From Symsagittifera roscoffensis (lineage: Eukaryota; Xenacoelomorpha; Acoela; Convolutidae), in the NCBI RefSeq assembly GCF_963678635.1, contig NC_087067.1:9033716-9097715 (forward strand): DNA of 64,000 nucleotides, given 5' to 3'. The notes below the pieces were generated by a model that made no database searches, was not told the DNA's origin, and worked only from the letters and a program-made list of their open reading frames with translations. Positions within the stretch are counted from its first letter, which is position 1. Each line of letters opens with the position of its first letter. Position numbers and translations under genes: made by a program. Positions 42,300 through 53,706 of this stretch are shown one piece after another.

Positions 42300-42928
42300 G
42301 GTTGCAATCTATTTGAAAACCCTTAACAACGCCCCCCACTCGGGCACCTTATTGAATTCACTGGTTTAAATTGCTAGATTGATTGAAACGATCGGTCTTA
42401 TAAAACAGTATAAGTATATTATTTAATTAATATATAGGTTTGATCCAAATGATCCGGTATCAAAGTCACTGTCTTTTTGTTTTATGGTTTTTGTTCCTTT
42501 TTCTATACTTTTTTCTTGTTTTTGTCCCCCTAGTTGCCCCCCCTTACTCGGTTAGCTAGGCCTCGTTCGGAGAGCGTACCAGGAAGTTTTCTCTAGTTTC
42601 CTTAAAAAGCTATCACGGTACAACCGGAAGGTTTACACGTGCCCGCTGAGCCGTACCACCGGTACTCTAGAATGAGCATGCAGCCGGAGCTGTGTCATGT
42701 GGGTTCGACTCCGTAGTCATGATGTCGTAAAAACACCCAGGAGCGCCATAAAAACACGATGTAACAGTCGCCTACTTCGGTCACATATTAGGCTTAAGAA
42801 AAATAGGCCCTATAACTATTGGCTCAAGAGTCAGGGACACTATCTCTTGTGTTTTTCTACCTCAAGAACGGTCGGAGCCAATTCGGTTCGCTTGCGACAT
42901 GAGACTAGAACCCGTTACAGCTTAAAGG

Positions 42929-43641
42929 CTACTACCAAAATATCCCCCACTCTAGAAAATAAGAACCTTCCCACACTTAGGTCTCAAAATACCCAAAATA
43001 CACGAACGCCGTTAAAAACAGGGTCGGAACAATCCGTTATGTTACTTTTTATTGGACAGTGGAACTTTGATCCATTTCAGATGGATCAACCTAAAACTCG
43101 CCTTATCTCAACATAACAATCATAAAACACACTCGAGAAAATTAAATTAGGGACTCACATGTTGATGCACTCGAGCACAAGGAGTAATTAAATTGATAAG
43201 CAACTCGAAAATTAAATATGATAACTAGATAAGTTCAATACCAATCAGTTTTGATAACAGAAATAAGTTTTTACTCTAGAATTGGAGTTTTTTGTATGAA
43301 CCATTGGGACACTCAAGCTGTCCACCTTTCCGTTGAAGGTTCACTCTGGTTCGGTTCGAATAGTTGTTCTCTCTTCTCGTGATTATCTCTCTTCCTATTT
43401 CAGGACAAGACGGCTCTACTCGTGTCTTATTTTGTATCTGGAAATTGCGAATAGCAATTTCCTGATGTTTTTCTTAAGTATTTTCCCGCAATTGTAAATT
43501 CGGTCGTTCTGATTTTTCACTTTGTGTTTTCAGTTGGTGCGAGAAAACTGAGCATGACAGGCTCCATTCGAAATTTTGAAAACTAAAACTCCACTCCAAA
43601 ATCACACATCTTCGCATCCCTCAAGGTCAAACTTCCAGACA
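42929..43641 (-). repeat. 5' LTR of the giant element
   Basis: Partner of 21,202-21,914. On the coding strand it would hold the promoter; no TATA box was assigned with confidence. Sequence similarity to the diverged copy at 44,590-45,180 continues past its inner edge (42,770-42,928), supporting this edge as LTR/leader border. Confidence 0.9.
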
Positions 43642-44099
43642 TTTTATTGGAGCAGTTTAGTGGGAGGATTGGCTTTTTCAGAGGATTTACGGTCTTATTT
43701 GATGATCTGATCGAATTGGGAGAGGTCGACTTTAATTGACATGTGAAATTTCAAATTTTACATTGTAAAGATACGTGACCATTTTTAGTTTCGCGATCAC
43801 AGAAAAAGCGCGAAAATCAACAGAACAACAATTTCCGCTAGTAGAGATCAGACGTACGACAGGAATTGGAGTAACGACTAATGTTGTTGTTGTAAGATCA
43901 TTCCGGATTGTAAAGATTGAGTAGCTACAATCGTTGCGGTACAATTCCCGAGATTTTGGAGGGGTATTGGATTGACGATAAGACTGTTCTTTGTCCTGAT
44001 TGAAGAATCCGGAGGTTCTCGGGCTCGGGAAGAGGTTTAAACTGTATTTTTAACAATTTTTAGCTTCCTGGCACGTCCTGAGTTGACTTTAACTAACAA
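43642..44099. other. Gene-free flank right of the giant element
   Basis: AT-rich, no supported ORF. Confidence 0.5.
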
Positions 44100-45218
44100 C
44101 GAATTCGTTTTCAGAGTATGACAAGAAAGGATTTGAGGAAAAGGGTTGATTCATCTCCAATGGATATGATGATTTTTATCGCTTCAGAAACTAGCTTTAT
44201 TTTCCGTCGGTATGTACTTCCGGGCGAAAGTTACAATAGTCTCAAATAGGTTTAGGATTCAGGTTTGAACCTTGGTTTTACATTAGAAACACTTCCGATT
44301 CCCTAGAACTACATCTAAAAAAGACCAAAATCGAGAGTAAACAAACTTCCACCACTATACTTAAATGTCTAAAAAGCTTAAAAACACGGAAGACGTTAGA
44401 AGCAATGCTAAAATTTTACTGCTAGTTGGTTCTATAGCCCAAAATACTTTTTTTCAGTGTGGATTAGCCAAAAGATTGCCCTATCTGATCGTCATAACCT
44501 ATCAACAGAGCTCGCCATTTTTTTTGCCATTCGCCGAATATCGACAAAAAAACAATACAAGCAGAGAGAGTCTGAGTTTATCACCACTTGCGATGCAAAC
44601 ATTTTTTTACTGTAACAGTCGTCCGCTTTTGAAGTTAAGTTTAAGGTTAAGAGGAATAGCCCCTATAACCCTTGGCTGAAGCGTCAGTGACTCTACATTT
44701 TGTGTTTTTGCACCTCATTCTGTCGGAGCCAATTCGGTTCGCTTATGACATGGGACATCAAGATCGTGTTACAGCTTACAGGCTGCTACCAAAACACCCC
44801 CACTCTAGAAAAAAAAAACAATCTCATGGCAATGCCTCTAAGTACTTAAAACACGCTTAAACCATTGAAAAAAGGTTTGAAAACTCATGTAAAAACGATT
44901 AATTTTTATTGGACAGTGGACCTTTGATTTATTTCAGATGGATCAACGTAAAACCCGACTTAGCTCAGCATAATTCTATAAGATGCACTCTAGAAAACAA
45001 TTTAGTACTCACATAGTGATTAGGGCTCAGGAATTGATTAAGTAAAGTAATAAAATATCTCAAGAAAAGATGCTGATTTTTTTTTCACTCAAGAAAACTT
45101 ATTATCTGGAGCATTGGGTCGCTTCACACGTCGACCTGCCCAATCAAGGTTTTCTTTTGTTCAGCGATGAAACTCTCGTAGGAATTCCCGGTTTCCTCTA
45201 TCGGTAGCAAGAGAGATC
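44100..45218 (-). repeat. Diverged relative of the giant element's LTR and leader, truncated by a gap
   Basis: 44,590-44,760 resembles 42,770-42,928 (TAACAGTCG...CGGAGCCAATTCGGTTCGCTT...GTTACAGCTTA). 44,775-45,000 and 45,090-45,160 resemble the LTR (ACCCCCACTCTAGAAAA; TTTTTATTGGACAGTGGA; CAGATGGATCAACGTAAAAC). Much more diverged than the LTR pair. The copy runs into the unknown bases. Confidence 0.7.
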
Positions 45219-45418
45219 NNNNNNNNNNNNNNNNNNNNNNNNNNNNNNNNNNNNNNNNNNNNNNNNNNNNNNNNNNNNNNNNNNNNNNNNNNNNNNNNNN
45301 NNNNNNNNNNNNNNNNNNNNNNNNNNNNNNNNNNNNNNNNNNNNNNNNNNNNNNNNNNNNNNNNNNNNNNNNNNNNNNNNNNNNNNNNNNNNNNNNNNNN
45401 NNNNNNNNNNNNNNNNNN
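45219..45418. other. Assembly gap, 200 N
   Basis: Exactly 200 unknown bases, a typical placeholder length; the true distance is unknown. It separates an LTR-like sequence (minus) from the middle of a BEL gag (plus). Confidence 0.99.
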
Positions 45419-46152
45419 GTATTTCTGAGTGATGACGAGAAAATAAAATATTTGAAGGCGCTCGTAACCGGAAAAACCAAAGCGGTTCTCGCCAAATTCA
45501 GTTAAAAAAGAATTTTCTTATGTGACGCAATTGCCACATTGCAGAAAAAGTTTGACCAGCCTCAAACTATTTTTGGGGCTCATTTTGATAATTGGTCAGT
45601 TTTTTTAAAAAATGCATTTTTCATAGAAGTTCAGAAGTTTCTCCTCCGCAGTTTCGGGACCGGTTGCAGTCTTCCAATCTCTTTCATTTCAAGATGAACT
45701 TAAAAGCGTGAATATTCTAAGCAAAGGTTTTTATAAGCTGTGGCAAGCTCCCGCCAAATTTGAAAGAAGCTCGGTCAATGCATAACGTTGAGCAGAATTG
45801 GCAGCATCCCAGCCTCTTAGGTTTCAATAATTGGTTAAAAGAGTAAGCGGAGGTCCACGAAAGGTTGCGCGCTGTTGTTTCTAGAGCTAAAATTGCAGGA
45901 AGAGTTAAGACAAAAATAACAACAGTGCTTGCATCAAACGCTAAGAGCCCTAGCGTTTACAAAAACAAGCGTTATTATCAACCGTGCCTGCTGTGTAGAG
46001 GAAAGCATACCTTTTGGTCTTGCGCATCGTTCAAGGAAAAGAATGCTATTGGGCGAGCGAAATTGATAGCTCGGCAAAAACTTTGCTTAAAATGCCTCAA
46101 TGTTAAAAATAACTTCCGTATATGCAGAAAAACAAAAAATATAACCGAATAA
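45419..46152 (+). pseudogene. BEL/Pao gag remnant
   Basis: Right after the gap the frame reads LSDDEKIKYLKALVTGK, then after a stop CDAIATLQKKFDQPQ, both standard for the BEL gag domain (DUF1759-like). At 45,990-46,130 comes the zinc-binding region: CLLCRGKHTFWSCASF and LCLKCLNVKNNFRIC, with the second His replaced by Asn. Stops and frame changes make it non-functional. Confidence 0.85.
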
Positions 46153-47169
46153 ACGCCCTGAGAGTACGCACAACGTCCTTCTTCATGGTGCTGAAACAAT
46201 TTTTCCACCAAAGAAAAAAAACACGAAGTAAACCTCATGAGTGTAAGCCGCAAGATGTTAAACATGTTTTCACTCATGCCGCTCAAAGAATTACCGAAAA
46301 GAATGTCATCGATTGCAACAGTTGGTGTACCTTCGGATAGCGTCAGTGTGCAGACGTTGGTGGTTCTTTTCGACGGAGCATTTACCAATTTTGGGCATCC
46401 ACATCTCTCTCTAGTCGCTGGTTGGTGAGTCAGTTCCTTTATCCATTGGTGGTTTCAATGCCGTAAACGCCATGGAAAGACAGCGAGTCAAATTTAATGT
46501 CTCGACTGAGTCAGATTCATCTTTCACCATGGAGCGTTATGTGAAAGACAACATCAACCCACAATGGCACAGATTGTATCAATATACTGAGTTGTAGGAT
46601 AGACATCCTCAATTAGTTCTTGTAAAGCCTTTAAAACGCAAGTGTGAAGATGTAGAAGCTATCTTAGTCCAGGATTATTACGACGCCGTACGTTCAATTG
46701 AGTTCCTCTTAGGAGAAGGCTCTAACTCCCCAACTTCCGTCAGGCATCCAGAAGGCTGGGTCATTAGTCGTCCGTTACTGCCATCCGCCGGATTAAATTC
46801 TCGTGTGCTTTAAGTGTGTTGTTGAATATTCTTCTTCAAGTGAACGAAATTCTTCTTTAATAAAGTTTGCGTATTTTTTGGAAACTTATCGAGCCTATTA
46901 ACAAGTCGATGCCCAATCTTTCGCGGTTAATTTAGTTTTATCCACCCTCACTTCAGAAACATTCCAATATGGTAAAAGACAGGTCATGCCTATTCTCTGG
47001 ATAAGAATGTCAGTCTCCCTATGCTTTTACTCATCGCTGGCTAATCTTAAATTTTGGAGCGAAGGTTAAGTAGAGACACATAGCTGCGCAAAAATACGGA
47101 GACGCGATAAGGGAGGACATCAAGAAAGATCATGTCGTTGCCGTCTAGCCGCATGATCCACGTGCGCGA
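46153..47169 (+). pseudogene. BEL/Pao protease-region remnant
   Basis: Degraded coding-like sequence between gag and RT, for example VSVQTLVVLFDGAFTNF and DNINPQWHRLYQYTEL. The D-T-G/D-S-G motif of the protease could not be found; position is the main evidence. Confidence 0.45.
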
Positions 47170-48700
47170 GCCGATGCCGATCGCGAGTGGTTTCATCCGC
47201 ACCACCCAGTTACAATTCCAAATGTGCCCGGCAAGGTGCGCCGAGTCCTTAATGGGGCTGCTAAGTTTCATGGCAAATCTTTAAATCAAGCTCTATTGGT
47301 GGGTCCAAACCTACCAGAAAATCTAATATTTATAAAATGGCATTTCCGACAGCCCAAGTACGCCGTCTCCGCGGATTTAGAGGATATGTTTCTCCAAGTA
47401 ATATTTACCGACGAAAATCAATCTTCGTTTAATTTTTTTGCGGTGGGAGGATCGGATGTGGTATTCAATGAATACACACGCCGTATACTCGGCTCCCGCG
47501 ATTCGCCGACAAGCGCAAATTTTCCTTTGCAAAAAAAGCAAATGATAATAAGTCCGCATACTCTGAAGTAGCATCAGTGGTTAACAAAAAAACTTATAAG
47601 AATGATCATTGGATTTCTTTGAAAACATCGAGAAAACACGTGAAGTTAACCAATCATCGGTCAAACTGCTTGAATTACGTGGTTTTGTGTTGACTAAGTT
47701 TGTCTCTTATGTTGAAGAAACAACATTAGCAATGAACCCCAAATTTAGGGAGACACCTTCATCGTTAAAGGAAATTTGTAATATTGAATAATCGCCGCAC
47801 ATCTTAGGTCTTAAATGGGATCATGTAAAAGACACATTGGTTGTGAGCCGAGTTGTTGATCGCCTTTTGTTGACCGTTTTAAGTTGTTGATCGTTTTGAG
47901 TTTTATTTCTTCGTTATTTGAATCTATTGGTTTAGTAGCCCCGTACATCGTTACTTAGAGTCATTTGGCAAATAAGTGGCCAAAAATGGGATGATGATTT
48001 TCCAGAAGATATTAGGCGACAAACTTCTCGAGTGGCAATCCGGCCTCCTCTGTTAGGTCAACTGACACTTTCCCGCAGTTACTTCACAGAACCTAATTTC
48101 GCATCAAGCTTCACATTTTCGTTGATAGATCGCAGGATGCTTCTGCGCCGTTGGGTTTTTGCATGAGCAACTCATAAGCTCGCACAAAACTGTAATCTCC
48201 TTTTTGTTTCAGAAAAGCGCGTGTTGCGCCAAAGAAAACATTTTCAAGGCCGAATTTAGAGCTTCAAGCTCCCCTACTTGCCACACGGTTGAAAAATGAA
48301 AGTTTGCAGCAAATTTTTGTTAAAGTGAATAAAATTGTTATGTGAACAGATAGCACCACCACCGTACTGCAGTGGTTTAATTTTATTGATAATATATCTG
48401 TCTTCATCGGAAACTGCTTCGGCGAAATACTCGAACCTACCGCCATTGACGAGTGGCACCATGTCCTGAGTGCAGATAATTCAGCTGACACTGGTACACG
48501 GAACTTTCTCTGAAAGCCCTCGAGGATAGTAGCTGGCTTATTGGTCCAAGCATTCTTTGGACTAGAGATTGGCCGTTTAAAACCAACCAAGAGGGGATCA
48601 AAAAAGTCAAGTTAAAGGGTACGTCATGCGCTCTCAGTAACAGTTTGGAGACATCTTCTACCTTCGTCGCCGATGTTGCGTCAATCAAACCTCCAGATCA
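47170..48700 (+). pseudogene. BEL/Pao reverse transcriptase and RNase H remnant
   Basis: RT fingers and palm: VPGKVRRVLNGAAKFHGKSL, NQALLVGPNLPENLIF, then KYAVSADLEDMFLQV with the first catalytic Asp. The thumb and connection are seen in LRGFVLTKFVS and HILGLKWDHVKDTLVVSR (47,680-47,850). RNase H-like pieces follow: VDASQDASAP near 48,130, and TDSTTTVLQWFNFID with EWHHVLSADNSADTGTR (48,350-48,500). The second Asp pair of RT was not seen. Several stops interrupt all parts. Confidence 0.85.
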
Positions 48701-49610
48701 ATGGTTTTAATAGGTTTGATTCTTTTACAAGGTATAAGCAAAACATTACATTCGTGCAATAGTTCTAGGTTCCAGCATTGAGATTATCAATCCACTTGAG
48801 CTGAATATTGCAGAGAAAAAACCTATTAACCTTGCTGAAATCGACTCATTTACCGTCAAAAGGAAATTATTCACCTCTGATAAATCCATTAAGAGCCGCA
48901 CCAAGATTGCCACGTACTCTCTGTCCTTGGGTCGGGCTGGTATCCTTCGGTGACTGGCCGCATTTGACGTTTAGCTGACACCAAATTTGAAAACAAAGAA
49001 CCCATTTTGCTCGACGCCCGGCATACCTTAGTTCGGTTATTGGCTCGGAACTTCTGCCGTGAGCTTTTCATCAAGGATTAGACTATATGCGCTCCGTGAT
49101 TAGGTTAAAGTACGCTATACTTATGTTTTGTCGACTGCTGAAGTCTACTGAAAACCGTTGTGTTATATGGCGAAAGCCAAAAGCAATCAGGATTCAACCA
49201 TATGTAGCCAAATCACCTGATAAACGCCTCGGGTATAAGAAACCGCGTTTTTCCACCATAATGGTGGACTATTTTGGACCATTTTACATTCCCATTCGAA
49301 AGAGCACTGAGAAAAGCTGGGATTTACTTGTTACTTGCCTCACCACCAGGGTTCTTTACCTCGAAAATGTGCCATCACTAGATACTAGCTAGTGTGTGAT
49401 GGGTATCGAGCGTTTCATGGTGCGCCGAGCTACACCCAACACTTTGTGGTCGTATATCGAAACCAACTACGTTGGTGCAGAACAAAAATTTAGTGCCTGT
49501 ATCAAAAACTAAAATCACATGGCTCCAAACTTCTTTGAACATAAAGGTATTGCCTGGAAGTTTAATCCATTCAGTGCACCACACCATGGCGGATCTTTCG
49601 TCTGATGTTT
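48701..49610 (+). pseudogene. BEL/Pao integrase remnant
   Basis: An N-terminal zinc part is suggested by DARHTLVRLLARNFCREL (49,010-49,065) and NRCVIWRKPKAIRIQP, where a Cys of the usual CVIC motif is Trp. The catalytic core begins FSTIMVDYFGPFYIPI with the first Asp and continues to LLVTCLTTRVLYLENV. The WSDNG block is reduced to a changed WSYIETN, and the end reads HKGIAWKFNPFSAPHHGG. Confidence 0.85.
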
Positions 49611-52600
49611 TTATCGCACCACATAAAAAAAACAATTTTCATTTGAAAACAAGAAAAATTTGCCTTTCTTAAGACTCAGCACAGTAACCGGCCATCCGTG
49701 TTTTTTTTCACGCAAAATCAGGTACCACAAACACTCATCGGAATAATTGTAAAAATATAGCATATTGAAGACCTTTCAGTCGCAATTCGAACGACTTTAC
49801 ACATTTGCAAAAAAAAATTGTTGAAAAAAAACAGGTCTGAAGTTTTTGAATTGTGGTCTAAATTTGAGCCAATACAGATTTAATAGTAATATAATTGTTA
49901 GTTTTAAACCTAATATACTTTATTAACTACTAATTAGTTTTACCTAATTAAAATTAGTTATCGGGAGTATCTTTAGCTTTTTTCTGGGTGAAAAAAAAAT
50001 TGAGAATAAAATTTTTGTTAAAATTTTGCACTTTTTTTCAGAAAAAGTTTCAAAAAATTTGGAATTTTTTCGCAAAAAAATTTTTTTTGTACATTTTTTT
50101 TTAAATAAAAAAACTCATGTGAAAAATTGTAATAAAAGGTACTTAATTTAATTTACCCAAGTGTTAGTTTTTAAATTAGATTTTTTCATCGCACCGAAAA
50201 CAAAAACTTTTATAATTCGGAAAAAAAAATTGTCTGTTTGTTAATAGCACATATCTGTAAGGCCACTGTTTCTAAAGATTTTTTGCTTTCAGACTAGTAA
50301 GAAAAAGCAAATAAGACAAAGAAAAAACATCGAATTTTGGTCAAAAAATTGGAGCATTTCTGACCATGGTGAAAAGAAGCGACTAAATTTTGCAAACATC
50401 GAAACATACCAAAATTTGGTTGCTAAATCAAAACATAACGAATTTTCTTTCAGAAAGTCGAAAGAGACCGGAATTTGACGAAACAGCGGAAACACAAATC
50501 GAGGACCTCAACCGGGTTCTAACTTAATTTTTTTTTTCAGAATTGACGTGTTTTTTTTTCAAATCAACGAATTAATTTTTTAACGTCTCTGCGTAGTTAA
50601 AATAACTAAAACTTTTTAAAAATCAGATATGGAACGCGATATCTTTTGTGCTTTTGACGGGTAAATTGAGATTTAATCCGGTTATAAGTCGCTCCCAATT
50701 GAAATGAGGTGTGCTATTTGATCTACCTGGTACTTAGCTAGTACTTTCCTATGCTTCTCCGGAACTGAAAAAACGGAGCTATTTTCTCGATCATTTTTGC
50801 AATGTCTTGCAAAAAAGGCCGACACTTTGCGCACAGACACGACAGTATTAGGAATCTGCTTGCGGAAAAACTCCAAAAGGTATGCCAGGATGTGTGCATT
50901 GAACCCCAACTACAGCCACATACCGGTGAATCTTGCAACAGCAAACAGATCATGATCTGTACGTTCTGACGCTCTGCACGTTCTGTGCGTCTCGTTGTCA
51001 AGGCAAGGTATTATTGGGCTACAAGTGTAGTTAATTCCTTTGAAGCGGAAGTGCCTAGAAACTACAATGAAAGAGAGATAGAGATGAAAACGCGGTTTTC
51101 GAACTCCTCTTGTTTTTTTCAGCAGAAGGAGCCGGCAATGAAGCCGAGAACTTTTTAAAGCGACCAGCGTCCCTGGAACTCAGAAAGCGACCAGCGTCCC
51201 TGGAACTCAGGAAAACTGGCGTTATTTCTTAAACTTTTTTGTTATCTCCTTTTAGAGTGTTTTTTTTATTAACAAAAATACTAATTGATTTGATTAATTT
51301 TACGATCCTATTTCTATCATCGATGGCGCTCTTTCTTGTTTTGATATAAATTAATTTATTTTGTTTTTTTTTGTGAATCAATATACTTTTTCCAAAAAAA
51401 AACAGTTTGCTATCACTTTTTACATAAATTTACAAATTAATCAATACGTTTTAATTTTTTAGTTAATTTGCTAGCCCAGAGAGAATTGAATGAAGTTTCT
51501 CAAGCTAAATCAACTTGATTGTGGCTAACTTGGCTTTCTAAACGGAGGTGGAAGTGTTCAATGAAAACTTGTTTTGTGTCATTGATTCACACTTTATTTT
51601 TTTTCCTTATGATATTCCGTCTCTTGAGGAAAAAGAAACAAGTAAGAGCTGATTAAAACTGATGTTTTCCATACAAAGAGATCTTGGGATTGTTTTAATT
51701 TGTGCGTCGGTTAAGGCAATTTTTTTAAAAAAAACTGTACATAGCAAGTGAATGTTTGAAATTTGAAAGTTCTACGATTGAGTTTGTTTTTGGAGTGGCT
51801 AGCAAAACTTTTGATTTTTGATCTGTAAAATAGGTTGTTGGATGCTTTGATGTGAAAAATAACTTTATTCTGTCATTGTGTGTACAAAGTTTTTCAAAAT
51901 TAGAGGTCGGTTTGTAAATAAAGTCCTGATTTAACCGAGAATAAGTTCTTTTCTTATTGTAGGAGTGTTACTCACAGCATTTCAAACTTGCCTGCTTACA
52001 GTGATTGTCGAATATGCCTGAGTTCTAGAAATTCCTCAGATGCTTGCATCACACCACGCTCAAAAAACGACACCTACTTTTAAAAAAAGTTATATATTTA
52101 CTAAAGATATGGTCGGATAATTCTGTGCTTTTTGCACAGCAACCGGCTATCCTTGTTATAGTTTAAAAGGGCCTAAAAAGAGTTCACAGTGACTTTTTCA
52201 GTAATTTTTTTTGAAACCTGCCATCTTGTTAAAAATTGCAAGTTTATAAAACATTTGTCACAGCAATTTTCATATCAATTGCAATAGCAGTTCAAATGAC
52301 AGCTGAAAATAAAAGTAACGGAGGCCTGGAAAAAATTGTGAGACGATTTTCAGACTTTTCAAAATCCAGGGTCGAGATTTTAGCGTATTCGACGTATTCT
52401 CGGGCAAAATTGGCTATGTTTAAAACTCCTCAACCAAAATTCAAACGTTTCTGAAAAAGATTTGTTGACGTTTTATTTCACTTAACTTTTCGCCAATTTT
52501 TTCCAATGTCTCGAATGTCTTATTCTTTTTTCAAATAGAAAAGGGTGCACTTGATTTATGCTTCATCAGGACCGACGAAAACTAAACATAGTTCAAATGT

Positions 52601-53706
52601 TTCAATCGAAAAAAATGAGCCAAGTTTTTTGAAAACTCGGATGGAACTCAAAAATCAGGCAAGTTCTTTCTTATAACAAAAAATGGAAGGTTTGATTGAT
52701 TGATACATCGTTATAGAGTCCTTGTATTTTCGATTGGAGCAAAATTCCAATTGTTTGGGTACTAAAACGAAATAAGCGTGAAAGGTCATTTTGATTAAGA
52801 CACAATTCATTTTTTCCATATCATAGAAAAAAAAAATTTTTTCAATGATTAATTTTTCAATTTTGATAATTAATTTTTGGAGCATATTTTAGTGTCCTGC
52901 TTGTGCCAAAAATTACAAGGTTTCAAAAAGATTTGCGAAAAAGCTCTAATTCAAAAATTGCAATAAAAATAACAACTTTAAAATTTTTTAACAACGGCTA
53001 TTTTTGATACTGCGGGATCCATTAGATCTCAAAATTTTAATAAAATGAGCATGAAATTGATGTTGCGATTTCTGCAACGACTAAATGTTTGAGCAGATTT
53101 TTTGCTCAATTTTCTGTTTGAACTAGTTAATTGCTTAGAATATTTTGATTTAGAAAATTAGTCATTGTTTCAGCTATTTTTCAACTTCCTCGCCCAAAAT
53201 CTAGCTTGGTTTGTTTTTGCACTCGACTGAATTTGAATTCTCGACCGAGCAATTTTGGTAGCACAAAAGCAGCTTCTCGATTTTGAAAATCAAAACATGT
53301 GTAGAGTTCCAGGAATTATGTACACGTCGAGCTCGGCTTCATCAGAGGTTAACAGCGCATTCCTAAGACAAAACCTAAAATTAACCGTACCCATTTCTCG
53401 ATAAAATGAAAAAGTAAGGCGGTAAAAAAGATAAATCTTGTCAATATCCGTTATCAACTTTTCCTCAAACTAAAATTGTCACAAAAATCCATTAAAGCCC
53501 ACAGCTTTTTACTAAATGAAAAACTTATCTTCAAATGCCAACTTAAGTTGAAGCAAAAAGAAGATAAAGAAAGAACTTTTAATTTTTTTTAAATCTAAAA
53601 AGCCAAAAAATTAAGTACAAATACATTAATTTCTAATTCAATATATTTTTGTTGAATATAAACTATATAAATGAATATATACAGCTAGATGGAAACTCAA
53701 ACATAT
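49611..53706. other. AT-rich region without a supported gene
   Basis: Contains dispersed-repeat copies near 49,680-49,800 and 52,095-52,165, and two adjacent 31-bp units of AAGCGACCAGCGTCCCTGGAA near 51,160-51,215. A small non-ATG frame at 52,236-52,454 has a hydrophobic start but no supporting homology. Confidence 0.5.

Larger units (their letters stand above)
40301..42928 (-). other. Long 5' leader of the giant element
   Basis: 2.6 kb without a credible gene, between the 5' LTR and gag. It holds two tandem arrays (40,590-41,115 and 42,036-42,299) and C-rich tracts at 41,510-41,580 and 41,750-41,790. ORFs crossing the arrays are simple by-products of repeat unit lengths. The primer binding site should lie just left of 42,929; TGGTAGTAG sits across that boundary but no tRNA match could be fixed. 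Confidence 0.7.
21202..43641 (-). mobile_element. Giant Ty3/gypsy-type LTR retroelement with ~9 kb of extra ORFs
   Basis: Two 713-bp direct repeats (21,202-21,914 and 42,929-43,641), identical in length and differing at about a dozen positions by eye, bracket 21 kb holding gag, protease, RT/RNase H, integrase, a macrodomain-like ORF and eight further large ORFs, all on the minus strand. Interior GC is visibly higher than that of flanking host DNA. Several in-frame stops and single-base shifts mark this copy as decayed, which agrees with the LTR divergence. I found no clean target-site duplication. Giant gypsy elements are known (Ogre in plants, Burro in planarians); the set of extra proteins here is what stands out. 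Confidence 0.92.
45419..49610 (+). mobile_element. Decayed BEL/Pao retroelement
   Basis: Plus-strand remnants of gag, RT, RNase H and integrase lie in the BEL/Pao order with many stops and shifts in all of them. LTRs were not identified; the 5' end is in the gap and the 3' end is set at the last integrase-like codons. Confidence 0.85.

Noticed and set aside
42000-42339. ORFs across the 69-bp repeats
   Set aside because: 69 is a multiple of three, so an open unit repeats as an open ORF; no domain.
46900-47170. Relation of ACTCAAG enrichment to nematode spliced leader SL2, which ends in ACTCAAG
   Set aside because: The motif is spread inside ORFs, not at mRNA 5' ends, and no SL RNA gene is visible; the match is likely coincidence.
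52236-52454. Small frame with hydrophobic N-terminus like a secreted peptide
   Set aside because: Begins with TTG, no ATG or splice support, and no conserved pattern.
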